Origin: an uncultured Granulosicoccaceae bacterium
Lineage (GTDB): Bacteria; Pseudomonadota; Gammaproteobacteria; Granulosicoccales; Granulosicoccaceae
DNA length: 64,000 bases
Direction: 5' to 3'
Assembly: GCA_937922945.1 (NCBI GenBank)
Contig: CAKZUP010000066.1
Location: 1 to 64,000, forward strand
Part shown: piece after piece, positions 1-7,908 of the stretch
Position numbering within the stretch: the stretch's first letter is position 1
How the letters are laid out: every line of letters begins with the position of its first letter
Notes under the pieces: model-generated
Database searches by the model: none
What the model was told of the DNA's origin: nothing
The model's input: only the letters and a program-made list of their open reading frames with translations
Position numbers and translations under genes: made by a program

Positions 1-1
1 G

Positions 2-331
2 GGTTTTGATGAGGCAGGCCCAGGCGATGCCATGTTTGCCAGTAGCGGTATCGATGTGGTTATCGCTAAAGACCATCAGGTGTTGCTAAACGGTACAGAG
101 CTTGATTTTGTCGAGTTGGAGGAAGGAGGTAAACATTTTATTTTTAAAAACCCCAATGACCCGAACTACATTGAACCGCAGGTAGATGATGCTAAAGCGG
201 GCGCGAGTGCAGCGGATAAAAAGTCGCAAGCCACAATAACGGCCAGTACGCCAGCACCACGTTCAGCAGATGCAAGCAATGAATCGGCCACAGTGAAATC
301 GAGCGAAAAGACGTCAGGCGATGATCGATAA
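2..331 (+). CDS. IscA/HesB-like protein without the C-terminal cysteines (5' end outside window)
   Basis: The frame is open from base 2, so the N-terminus lies outside the window. The visible part carries the A-type carrier pattern: GFDEAGPGD, then GIDVVI, then LNGTELDFVE, then KNPNDPNYIEP. In canonical IscA/ErpA/SufA the last block runs into a CGCG-type motif that helps hold iron or an Fe-S cluster; here it is replaced by NYIEP followed by about 45 residues rich in Ala, Ser, Lys and Thr. No cysteine occurs in the visible 109 residues, so classical cluster binding through the C-terminal pair is impossible. Its 3' end overlaps the next gene's start by 11 bases, so the two are probably co-transcribed. 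Family assignment is fairly safe; function is unknown. Confidence 0.7.
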   Translation, partial: GFDEAGPGDAMFASSGIDVVIAKDHQVLLNGTELDFVELEEGGKHFIFKNPNDPNYIEPQVDDAKAGASAADKKSQATITASTPAPRSADASNESATVKSSEKTSGDDR

Positions 332-1967
332 GGCCATTGAAGAGCCAGATTATCGAGTAAGACGAGGCGAGCTGTCAGCGTACGGCAGAGCAGTTGCCTC
401 GACAAAAAAATTGCGTCTGCTCATCATGGGCATCAGTCTCTCAACACTAATACTCCTGGGAGTTTTTCTTTATACATTCGGGCCTCACTCAGAAAATGCT
501 GTCTTTCTACTCGTTTGCATTGCACTTGTGGTGGTTGCGGGGCTTGGTCTGGTTTATCACTTCGTCAATCGACATTTTATTGAGCCCAATCTTGCTTTCA
601 GGCTCTGGTTGCAGAAAGTGTGTGACGGTGACTTAGACGCACGCATTGGCCTTAAGAGCACGCACCCACACTACAAAGAATTACATTTCCATACGGGAAA
701 TTTGGCCACATCGTTAGCGCGCTTGTCAGACGATATGGATAATCTGGTTGAGTCACAAACCCAGCGATTGGAACAGCAAAATAGTGTTCTGGAGCTCTTG
801 TTTAATTTAACCGCTGATGTAGCAAGTGAGGCTGAGAACACGGCGGCGTTTGTAACGGTATGCGAACACCTGAGTAAATGGTTTGGTTCAGCCTGCGTTG
901 GTTGTTGTCGCATTGTTGAAAATAAACACGTTCTGGAATGTGTTGCTGCAAGCACGTCGGGTGAGCACGAAGCCGCGACATTTTCGGTTGACCCATTAAC
1001 AGATTCGTCGCGGGCGATTACCAGAGATCAAATTCCGCCTCACATCTTGAGCACCGGACCAAGTGAATCGCAGCCGCGTGCGCGTATTTGGGTACCTTTT
1101 TTCACTGGCGTACAATCGGTTAAATCCGGTACAACACAAGTCGAACCTGCGGGTGTGTTAATCATTGAACACGATAATCCCGCGTTATCGGAACATAGTG
1201 ACACCAAACGAGTACTCACAAGTGTATCGGATCAGCTAGGTGTCTTGTGCGAACGTAAACTCATACAAAGACAAATGCTTCAGGCACGGCTCAGCAAAGA
1301 TCGTAATGAGCTCGCGGCGGAAATACACGATTCGCTTGCTCAGACTCTGTTAGCTGTGCGTTATCAGGCCACGCTACTCAGCGAGAAACTAAAAGCGCAT
1401 GAGGACAGTGCCACTTATCATGACGTACAGAAAATAAAAGGCTCGATAGAGGAGGCCAATGAGGAAATTCGTGGCCTTATACGCGAGTATCGTAACCCGC
1501 TAGCAGAGCATCGTACAGCCGATTCCTTGCAGGAAGTGATTGATCAGTTCAGTCAGAACAGTCATATCGATGTGTTTTTTCAAACTGACGATCCGCACAT
1601 CAGGTTTACGCCACGCGAAGAGTCCGTATTGCAGCGCATTATTTCTGAAGCGTTAAACAATGCTCGAAAATATGCTCAGGCATCAATGATACGGGTATTT
1701 TTGCAATGCGATGTGCTGGGTGTGCGCCGGATTCTGGTTGAAGATGATGGCGTAGGGTTCGAACAACAAGCCGACGGCGCCGGAGCCAAACACAGGGCAG
1801 ACGATGGTGGTGAGCATATAGGTTTAACTATCATGCGAGAAAGAGCCTTGAGCGTTGGTGCAAAACTAACCATCGATTCTGAGCCCGGCGAAGGCACGCG
1901 AATAAGTATTGCCATGCCGCCGTTAATTGAATCGACAGAGCACGTTAGCAAGAGCAAACGTCTATGA
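321..1967 (+). CDS. NarX/NarQ-like sensor histidine kinase without a periplasmic domain
   Basis: 548-residue inner-membrane sensor kinase of the HisKA_3 (HPK7) class. Two membrane helices at about 31-53 and 60-82 are separated by only some six residues, so the large periplasmic nitrate-sensing domain of NarX/NarQ is absent. A HAMP-like linker and coil (about 83-150) lead to a GAF-like region (about 155-310), then the dimerisation/phosphoacceptor helix with the motif EIHDSLAQTL, whose His is the phosphorylation site. The ATPase domain follows, with an N-box (EALNNARKYA) and a G-box (DDGVGF). The signal must be cytoplasmic or membrane-borne, perhaps read by GAF. The downstream regulator starts inside this gene's stop (ATGA overlap), so the two form a translationally coupled pair. 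No nitrate-respiration gene lies nearby. Confidence 0.88.
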   Translation: MIDKAIEEPDYRVRRGELSAYGRAVASTKKLRLLIMGISLSTLILLGVFLYTFGPHSENAVFLLVCIALVVVAGLGLVYHFVNRHFIEPNLAFRLWLQKVCDGDLDARIGLKSTHPHYKELHFHTGNLATSLARLSDDMDNLVESQTQRLEQQNSVLELLFNLTADVASEAENTAAFVTVCEHLSKWFGSACVGCCRIVENKHVLECVAASTSGEHEAATFSVDPLTDSSRAITRDQIPPHILSTGPSESQPRARIWVPFFTGVQSVKSGTTQVEPAGVLIIEHDNPALSEHSDTKRVLTSVSDQLGVLCERKLIQRQMLQARLSKDRNELAAEIHDSLAQTLLAVRYQATLLSEKLKAHEDSATYHDVQKIKGSIEEANEEIRGLIREYRNPLAEHRTADSLQEVIDQFSQNSHIDVFFQTDDPHIRFTPREESVLQRIISEALNNARKYAQASMIRVFLQCDVLGVRRILVEDDGVGFEQQADGAGAKHRADDGGEHIGLTIMRERALSVGAKLTIDSEPGEGTRISIAMPPLIESTEHVSKSKRL

Positions 1968-2632
1968 GTAATCAGAGTATTAGTGTTGTCATCGTTGACG
2001 ATCATGCGTTGTTTCGTAATGGTTTGCATCAGTTGTTATCCAGTCGTGACGTCAACGTAGTTGGTATGACGGGCGATCCTCATAACGCTGTCAGTATGGT
2101 GGAGCAGAGCAAGCCCGACATTGTACTGCTGGACTTAAGAATGCAGGAGTTGGGTGGTCTTGATGTACTCAAACAACTGAAGAAGGCTAATCCGGATCAA
2201 TGCGTTGTGATTCTGACAACGAGTGTGGAAGAGCAGGATTTAATGAATGCATTGAAGCTCGGCGCAATGGGCTACTTATTGAAAGATATGGAAATCGATG
2301 TGTTCGTGCAATTGCTGGCCCAGGCTCGCACCGGCGATACGGTGGTTGCTCCTGAGCTCACCAGTCTGTTAGCCAAGGCTGCTGTATCTCGAGATGAAAA
2401 ACCAAAGCCGACTGCAAGAGAGTCCTACAATCTGACACCGAGAGAAATGGATATTCTTCGACACATAGCGCAAGGTAAAAGTAACAAAGACATAGCGGCT
2501 TCATTGGGTATTGTGGATGGCACAGTGAAGCTACACGTAAGAGCCGTTTTGAAAAAGCTGAAAGTTCAATCGCGCGTTCAGGCGGCGGTGTTGGCTATCT
2601 CTGAAAACCTGTGCGATGAAACAGAGAGTTAG
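1964..2632 (+). CDS. NarL/FixJ-family response regulator
   Basis: 222 residues. The N-terminal receiver has the acidic pair D12-D13, the phospho-acceptor D57 in IVLLDLRM, a Thr at the end of strand 4 (ILTTS) and the conserved Lys in YLLKD. After a linker at about 130-150 comes a LuxR/GerE helix-turn-helix, starting LTPREMDILRHIAQG and containing GTVKLHVRAVLKKL, very close to the NarL recognition helix. It is the partner of the histidine kinase just upstream (4-base ATGA overlap) and presumably a DNA-binding activator or repressor switched by phosphorylation. Its targets cannot be read from this window. A hairpin spans the stop codon. Confidence 0.92.
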   Translation: MSNQSISVVIVDDHALFRNGLHQLLSSRDVNVVGMTGDPHNAVSMVEQSKPDIVLLDLRMQELGGLDVLKQLKKANPDQCVVILTTSVEEQDLMNALKLGAMGYLLKDMEIDVFVQLLAQARTGDTVVAPELTSLLAKAAVSRDEKPKPTARESYNLTPREMDILRHIAQGKSNKDIAASLGIVDGTVKLHVRAVLKKLKVQSRVQAAVLAISENLCDETES

Positions 2633-2653
2633 CCTGTATTGCATCGCACAGGC
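2608..2653 (+). terminator. Hairpin across the stop codon of the response regulator
   Basis: CCTGTGCGATG (2608-2618) is exactly complementary to CATCGCACAGG (2642-2652), an 11-bp stem that encloses the stop codon. A second, mutually exclusive stem can form between GCCTGT (2632-2637) and ACAGGC (2648-2653), followed by TTATT. The site lies between convergent genes and probably ends transcription, but there is no true U-run. Confidence 0.5.
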
Positions 2654-2701
2654 TTATTAAGGGCTGAACTTATCTCAAGCCATGCTCATACAAGATTAAC
2701 G

Positions 2702-3715
2702 TTATTGCAATCCAAAATGCTGATTGAAAAAATCAATCACCTCGCTGCGCATCTGTATATGAAATGCTAGCCGATCAAAACCTTCAGCATCACTACAGAC
2801 TACTTCGTATTCCTGTGGGTCTTCCTGCCTGAACGCCTCCCGACAAGGCATAAGCAGAAACGCAAAATGGTTGGCGTTTTTCACAACTCTATAATCTGGC
2901 GTGCTGGGCAACTGCGCCATTAGCCATTCTGTGTTGGTCTCTGCTGGCACCGAATGATCGAACTCGGCCGACCACAGCTGCATTGGTGCAGTAACTTCCG
3001 ACAACGTCTCTGAGGTATAGGCAAAACCAAATCCGGGTGCGGCGATTGCCGCCGCTTTTATCCTGGCATCTTTGCCCCAGCTCTCTGCTGGCAAATCGGC
3101 CAATCCGGCGTCCAGCATTTGATCCAGCCAGCCTTTCTCGCAAACAAACTCAGTTGGGTTGGCAGCGCAAGCTTGCGTCGCTCTGTTAAAGTCCGGTCTG
3201 CCGCCGATCAAATTCAGCGCCGTGTAGCCGCCAGCAGAGAATCCGTAGATACCAACGTGCTCTGGATTAATATGACTTTTCAAAACATCTGTATTCAGTA
3301 AGTGGTCTAGAACCCGACTGATTTGTGCAGGTCGGTCCACTGACCATTTATCCACCGATGAGCTCATGTCAGACCAAGTATTTCCCATGTGCGATGGGGC
3401 GGCAACAATAAAGCCGGCATCGGCCAACGCTACTGCCAACTTTGCGTGCCCGGCATACCAACCGCTAAAACCGTGTGAGATGACAATCAGCGCGCCATTT
3501 GGCTTGCTCACTGGTGCATCAATCGCCAGTGCCAGACCAAAGGGCGTGTTGGGCTCATCTGGCGGAGCTGTATCGCTGGGGTACCAGATGCCGACGTCGA
3601 GCGCTTTCGTCCCTGGAAAGTCCAATTGCTCAAATTTAAAGCCGGTTGCCTGTGCGTGGCTGGCTGAGAAGAGCAAAGCCGCCGTAGTGAAGAACATTTT
3701 CAGTTGTTGTTTCAT
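2702..3715 (-). CDS. Secreted alpha/beta hydrolase, dienelactone or PAF-acetylhydrolase type
   Basis: 337 residues with an N-terminal signal peptide (KMFFTTAALLFSASHAQA), so probably periplasmic or secreted. The fold is shown by the oxyanion strand VISHGFSGW, the nucleophile elbow GFSAGG, an acid in SAEFDHSVP and the catalytic His in NANHFAF. The spacing and the opening stretch FPGTKALDVGIWYPS resemble predicted dienelactone hydrolases and platelet-activating-factor acetylhydrolase-like esterases. Four cysteines in the last third may form disulfides, which fits export. It stands alone on the minus strand, back to back with the AraC-type regulator, which might control it from the shared 126-base spacer. 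The substrate is unknown. Confidence 0.8.
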   Translation of the reverse strand: MKQQLKMFFTTAALLFSASHAQATGFKFEQLDFPGTKALDVGIWYPSDTAPPDEPNTPFGLALAIDAPVSKPNGALIVISHGFSGWYAGHAKLAVALADAGFIVAAPSHMGNTWSDMSSSVDKWSVDRPAQISRVLDHLLNTDVLKSHINPEHVGIYGFSAGGYTALNLIGGRPDFNRATQACAANPTEFVCEKGWLDQMLDAGLADLPAESWGKDARIKAAAIAAPGFGFAYTSETLSEVTAPMQLWSAEFDHSVPAETNTEWLMAQLPSTPDYRVVKNANHFAFLLMPCREAFRQEDPQEYEVVCSDAEGFDRLAFHIQMRSEVIDFFNQHFGLQ

Positions 3716-3841
3716 GTCATATACTCTGTGGAGGGTGTGAAGCGAGTATCGACATAAACTCTTGATTTAGCGTCCTTTAACACGATTGAGTCGGTTCTCG
3801 ATCACGATATAGAACCCTTTTTGCGCATAGCATTACCCATT

Positions 3842-4897
3842 ATGGTGCCCATACCGTTTGTCATTTCGCTTTTGCTTCTGGTGTTGCTGGGTGTTCACCA
3901 CTCGCGTTTACAGCAGACTCACACAGGGCGGCTGTTCGAAGTCGCTCTTGGTCTTCACGCCTTGGGTTCGTTGTTAGTCGGTTTACGCTGGTGGCTGGAT
4001 TGGCCGGGTATTTTGCCGTTTGCCGCTGCTGCTGCGGTAGCCATGTGTGTGGCCACTTACCTGGCGTTTCGAAGCCTCGGAGGTAGGGAACAGGAATTCA
4101 GCCTGTCATCAGATTGGATGCATTTATTGTTGCCTCTGCTCGTGCTGGCAGCGCGGTTAGTCGAGCCCTGGTTAATCGATTTTGTTCTGGCAGGTTCCAA
4201 GCTTGTATATGTATTTTTATTGTTCAAGCTGATTCGGCGTGCACCCGAATCACTGGCGCTGGTGCGATTGGATTGGATCCCACAGGCTACTATGGCTGTT
4301 TGGGGAACGCTATTTCTGCTGCTGCTAAGTGTGGTGATCGACCTGGTCATCGCCGTCGATTTCGCGTTGAATGCGGGCCGGTTTGCGCCCCATGTGGTCA
4401 GCGTTGTGAACTCTTTAATGTTGGTGGTGCTGGCGTTTCTAATGGTCATTATCGGGCGATCGCGTTCGTTGGATAGTGAGCCTGCCTCGCTCGAAACCGG
4501 TTTTGATGCATCAAGCAATGAACCGGATCAGGCTACCGTTGAAGATGATCAAGCCGAGAACGAGAGTATCTTCGGCCAACTGGAGCTGCTGATGCTGGAG
4601 AGTCAACTGTTCAAAGATCCTGAATTGAATTTACAGCGTCTTGCCAGAAAAATGGGTGTGCCCGCGCGTAAAGTGTCGCGGGCTGTAAACGCGTGCACCG
4701 ATGGCAATATTTCCCAATGGATTAATCAGGCGAGAATCGATGCTGCCTGCGAGCTATTATCCCATTCAGACATGACCATCCAGCAGGCCATGCTTGAATC
4801 CGGGTTTACCACCAAATCGAATTTTAATCGAGAATTTCGACGCATTCATAACAGCAGTCCAACGCAATGGCGTGTGCAGAACACGAATACGGGTTGA
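3842..4897 (+). CDS. Membrane-bound AraC-family transcriptional regulator
   Basis: About 351 residues. The N-terminal 200 residues are hydrophobic with roughly seven membrane helices (for example FVISLLLLVLLGV and VVSVVNSLMLVVLAFLMVII). An acidic linker leads to a C-terminal AraC helix-turn-helix: LNLQRLARKMGVPARKVSRA as the first helix-turn-helix and ESGFTTKSNFNREFRRIHNS as the conserved second half. Such 7TM-AraC proteins are thought to sense an envelope or membrane signal and act on DNA from the membrane. I start at the ATG at 3842; a TTG at 3821 would add seven residues, and neither has a clear ribosome-binding site. It is divergent from the secreted hydrolase at 2702-3715, a plausible target. 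Confidence 0.83.
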   Translation: MVPIPFVISLLLLVLLGVHHSRLQQTHTGRLFEVALGLHALGSLLVGLRWWLDWPGILPFAAAAAVAMCVATYLAFRSLGGREQEFSLSSDWMHLLLPLLVLAARLVEPWLIDFVLAGSKLVYVFLLFKLIRRAPESLALVRLDWIPQATMAVWGTLFLLLLSVVIDLVIAVDFALNAGRFAPHVVSVVNSLMLVVLAFLMVIIGRSRSLDSEPASLETGFDASSNEPDQATVEDDQAENESIFGQLELLMLESQLFKDPELNLQRLARKMGVPARKVSRAVNACTDGNISQWINQARIDAACELLSHSDMTIQQAMLESGFTTKSNFNREFRRIHNSSPTQWRVQNTNTG

Positions 4898-4949
4898 CCG
4901 CATTCGCTTATCAGTTGGGCAATCCGTGCAGGTAAAGTGCTATGCGATC

Positions 4950-5408
4950 CTATCGTTCAACCCGAAAGTGAAAGCAATTGTTGCTGGCTGAACGAGCGTG
5001 AATATAAGCCACATTCGGTTCTTCAAACAACTCGGCCACCCTGGGTTCGAATTGACTCATTGGTGTCACCATACCGGTGCCATAGATGATTCGATCATCG
5101 GCCGTGTAGGCCCTGAGAATCATCTCTCTTGCTGAGTATATTTCAGGTAGTTCGGTGGTTTGGTCGTAGCGATCACACTCGTTTTCATGCATGAGTATGG
5201 GGCCAAGCTCTGCGAACGCTTGAATGTTTTCAAACGGCCTGTGAGCGAACAATAGCATGGGCTCGTCTTTTTCAATAAAGCGCATGCAATGGCGGCACTC
5301 GTTGCCGTTGCCGTCGGATTTCATGTGTTCTGCGCTCTGGTTGTTTGCATCCGGTTCACCCCGTCGAATTGCTGTTGCTGTGCTGGATGCCAAGGTAATG
5401 ATCTTCAT
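4950..5408 (-). CDS. DUF1203-type conserved protein
   Basis: 152 residues, cytoplasmic by appearance. The CRHCMRFIEKDEPMLLFAHRPF stretch, then AELGPILMHENECDRY, matches what I know of the DUF1203 family: a CxxC pair near residue 38, a GPI-F/L-xHxxxC core and a C-terminal HARS-like end. The Cys and His residues could bind a metal, but no function is established. The start is supported by an AGGAG ribosome-binding site seven bases upstream of the ATG. It converges on the AraC-type regulator, with about 50 bases between the stops and no obvious terminator there. Confidence 0.75.
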   Translation of the reverse strand: MKIITLASSTATAIRRGEPDANNQSAEHMKSDGNGNECRHCMRFIEKDEPMLLFAHRPFENIQAFAELGPILMHENECDRYDQTTELPEIYSAREMILRAYTADDRIIYGTGMVTPMSQFEPRVAELFEEPNVAYIHARSASNNCFHFRVER

Positions 5409-5625
5409 ACATACTCCTGATTGCTGTGTTTCAATTAGATTACGGCCGTTGTGGAAACAGGACTATCCGAATCCTGTGTGTGAATTAAAAATGGCTGAAT
5501 GAGGGCTTAAAAATCAAATATGCGGTTGGATATCACTGGCTCTGGGCTCGAGTATCCCATTAGATATATGGCACGATTGGGCTACAACGCATACCCTAAC
5601 GGGAAGACGTGAAGAGTGCATTTTC

Positions 5626-5847
5626 TTGGGATACTACATTTTTGAAATCAACGCGTTTCGGCAACTAACGCATCTGGAAACTGCGGCAGATTACCGCTCT
5701 GCGAAAAAGCGGGTGAATGAGTATCGGCGAAAGCCGAATCTGGTTGCTGGTACCACATTTCGTATGATGTTCGCTGAAAACCAAATGCAAGCTGAAAGAT
5801 TACTGATGGAAAAGCGCGAACCACGCCCCATGGGTGAACATGATTGA
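5626..5847 (+). CDS. Small conserved gammaproteobacterial protein of unknown function
   Basis: 73 residues, soluble and charged, starting at TTG; no in-frame ATG or GTG lies nearby. The pattern is a short N-terminal beta strand (YYIFEI), a helix with ADYRSAKKRVNEYR, then FRMMFAENQMQAERLLMEKRE. I recall small gammaproteobacterial proteins with the same MxFAxNxxxAExLLxEKRE ending, which supports this as a real gene rather than a chance frame. No function is known. It stands between the DUF1203 gene and tusA, on the same strand as tusA and 82 bases from it. Confidence 0.6.
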   Translation: MGYYIFEINAFRQLTHLETAADYRSAKKRVNEYRRKPNLVAGTTFRMMFAENQMQAERLLMEKREPRPMGEHD

Positions 5848-5929
5848 ATACGCCCACTTGTATTAAAATACCCCATACTGACGTTAACCCTAATGACTTT
5901 ATCTGCAGTTTTTATAGAGAAACCAGAGC

Positions 5930-6160
5930 ATGAGCGAAATAACCAAAGAACTTGATACCAGTGGTCTTAATTGTCCTATGCCGATCTTGCGAGCAAAAAA
6001 GGCACTAAAAGATTTACAGCCCGGCGAAATTTTGCGAGTCACCTCAACCGACCCCGGATCGGTAAAAGATTTTGAAGCGTTTGCCAAACAAACCGGTAAT
6101 GAGTTATTGGAATCAACCACTGAAGGCGATGCGTTTATTTACCAATTAAAAAAATCGTAA
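5930..6160 (+). CDS. tusA: TusA-family sulfur carrier/sulfurtransferase
   Basis: 76 residues, the usual length. The motif LDTSGLNCPMPILRAKKAL contains the single catalytic Cys (CPxP) that takes a persulfide sulfur and passes it on; the rest (GEILRVTSTDPGSVKDFEAF, then GNELLES) is typical of the two-layer alpha/beta fold. TusA relays sulfur for tRNA thiolation and, in sulfur-metabolising bacteria, for sulfur trafficking. The next gene is a YeeE/YedE permease, a pairing known from thiosulfate uptake (TsuA with the TusA-like TsuB), so a role in imported thiosulfate or sulfane sulfur is the better guess here. The start ATG is preceded by AGAGC, a weak ribosome-binding site. Confidence 0.92.
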   Translation: MSEITKELDTSGLNCPMPILRAKKALKDLQPGEILRVTSTDPGSVKDFEAFAKQTGNELLESTTEGDAFIYQLKKS

Positions 6161-6229
6161 AGCCGCTGTAAGTACTTCCATTTAGAAGTGTTTCCAATTA
6201 GAAAATCATAAACCAACTAACGACACACT

Positions 6230-7372
6230 ATGGACGAAATAGCCAATATTCATGTAGTGGCAAGCCTCGGGTTTGTGCTTGCATTTGTCTTTGGTGCAGT
6301 AGCGAATAAAACCAATTTTTGCACCATGGGCGCCATCAGCGATTGGGTGAATATGGGGCTGAAAGGTCGCTTTGGCGCATGGATTCTAGCCATGGGGGTT
6401 GCTATCGCAGGAGCTCAAATGTTGGAGTTAACCGGTCAGATCGATTTAACGCAAAGTATCTACCGCACAACCAACTTCGGATTAGTCGGGTTTATCCTTG
6501 GCGGCTTAATGTTTGGGGTAGGTATGACGCTAGGCGGCGGATGTGGACAGCGAACGTTAGTACGAGTCGGCAGCGGCAACCTGAAATCGCTGGTGGTATT
6601 TCTGGTTTTGGGGCTCAGCGCTTACATGACTTTACGAGGGATTATTGGCGTAGCGCGGGTTGAACTCATTGAGCCTCTTGCAATCGACCTGTCTGAAAAA
6701 GGCCTGGAAGAGCAGGGCATAGCCACCGTGGTGCTGAGCTGGTTCAATGTGGAAGTGTCTAACGGTGCCCGATGGCTGTTCGCGATTGTTATATCCGCTT
6801 TACTTATCGGTGCCGCTTTACGCATCGATGATTTACGCACCAATTTTGATAACCTGCTCGGCGGTATTGTGGTGGGATTAGCTATTGTTGGTGCATGGGT
6901 AATCACCGGAATAATCGGCTATGACGACTTCGACCCTGTGCCATTGGAAGGCATGAGTTTTGTCGCACCTATCGGTAACTCGATTAGCTACCTGATGACC
7001 TACACTGGCGCAACGATAAGTTTTGCCATTGCGGTTGTGTTCGGACTTATTGCCGGGTCATTTGGCTATGCACTAGTAACCCGAACCTTCCGCATTGAAA
7101 CCTTCAGTCATAAGGGCGATATGATCAACCACCTTGTGGGAGGCGTGCTTATGGGGGTTGGTGGCGTATTGTCGCTCGGATGCACCGTTGGGCAAGGCGT
7201 TACCGGTTTGTCAACGCTTGCGTTAGGTTCTGTTATCGCAACGTTATCGATTATGCTTGGCTGTGCGGTTACGCTGCGTGTGGCTTATCATCGAATGGAT
7301 GAAAAAGGTCGAATAGCAGCGCTTGCAGCCGGTATTGCAGACTTTTTATTCCCGTGGCGTGAATGGGAATAG
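6230..7372 (+). CDS. YeeE/YedE (TsuA-like) thiosulfate permease
   Basis: 380 residues, an inner-membrane protein with about ten helices in two pseudo-repeats. Conserved cysteines lie in NFCTMGA, GGGCGQRTLV and LSLGCTVGQG; in TsuA such cysteines line the path and contact thiosulfate. The length fits the long full-size members. It follows tusA by 69 bases and precedes the S24-like gene by only 10, which suggests one transcript tusA-yeeE-S24-like. The likely role is import of thiosulfate as a sulfur source, with TusA receiving sulfur inside. Confidence 0.9.
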   Translation: MDEIANIHVVASLGFVLAFVFGAVANKTNFCTMGAISDWVNMGLKGRFGAWILAMGVAIAGAQMLELTGQIDLTQSIYRTTNFGLVGFILGGLMFGVGMTLGGGCGQRTLVRVGSGNLKSLVVFLVLGLSAYMTLRGIIGVARVELIEPLAIDLSEKGLEEQGIATVVLSWFNVEVSNGARWLFAIVISALLIGAALRIDDLRTNFDNLLGGIVVGLAIVGAWVITGIIGYDDFDPVPLEGMSFVAPIGNSISYLMTYTGATISFAIAVVFGLIAGSFGYALVTRTFRIETFSHKGDMINHLVGGVLMGVGGVLSLGCTVGQGVTGLSTLALGSVIATLSIMLGCAVTLRVAYHRMDEKGRIAALAAGIADFLFPWREWE

Positions 7373-7382
7373 TTGATTCTGA

Positions 7383-7868
7383 ATGTCTGAAAACAAGATT
7401 CATTTCTACAAGACAGCATCTGATGCAAGCATTGTAACGCCTGCGGAAGAAACACAAAGGCTTGAACCCTCTACCTGTGTGGAAGCTGAAACATTTGCGC
7501 TGCGGGTTCTCGATGACAGTATGGAGCCCGAATTTCGTACTAATTGCATTATCGTTATCGACCCCACAGGGCATGCGAGAGATGGCAGCTACGTCCTTGC
7601 CAATAAAGCAACCCATAAAGCGACCAATACTTCGGATACAAAACACCCCTCAACGACCACGTCAGAAATAACGATAGATGAAGCGGAAGAGGCGCTTGAA
7701 CCTGTGGTCTTTCGTCAGCTTCGGCGCGTTAACGATGGTGAGTGGCAGCTATGCCCGCTGAATGAAAATTATGCCAGCGAACCCACGGCTGCTGATTTAA
7801 GTGACATTATCGGCGTCATTGTGCAACGTGCCGGTATTCGACGGCGGTACCACAAACACTACAACTAA
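7383..7868 (+). CDS. LexA-like S24 domain protein lacking the DNA-binding domain and catalytic lysine
   Basis: 161 residues. The C-terminal LexA/UmuD fold is recognisable: LDDSMEP with the nucleophile Ser (S46), then IIVIDPTG, DGSYVLA, a Ser/Thr-rich insertion of about 30 residues, VVFRQLRR, and LNENYASEP followed by DIIGVIVQR. In active S24 proteins the segment before the second half reads like VKRL and supplies the catalytic Lys; here that place is Arg (R111). No helix-turn-helix precedes the domain. It is probably a non-cleaving relative (HumD- or UmuD-like fold) acting as a sensor or partner. It sits 10 bases after the permease gene. Confidence 0.72.
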   Translation: MSENKIHFYKTASDASIVTPAEETQRLEPSTCVEAETFALRVLDDSMEPEFRTNCIIVIDPTGHARDGSYVLANKATHKATNTSDTKHPSTTTSEITIDEAEEALEPVVFRQLRRVNDGEWQLCPLNENYASEPTAADLSDIIGVIVQRAGIRRRYHKHYN

Positions 7869-7908
7869 GCGTTTGGCGGGGTGTTTACTTTTCAGCCGTT
7901 CACGCGCG

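Noticed and set aside
7383-7868. A prophage repressor remnant
   Set aside because: No DNA-binding domain and no phage gene nearby; the gene fits the tusA-yeeE transcript.
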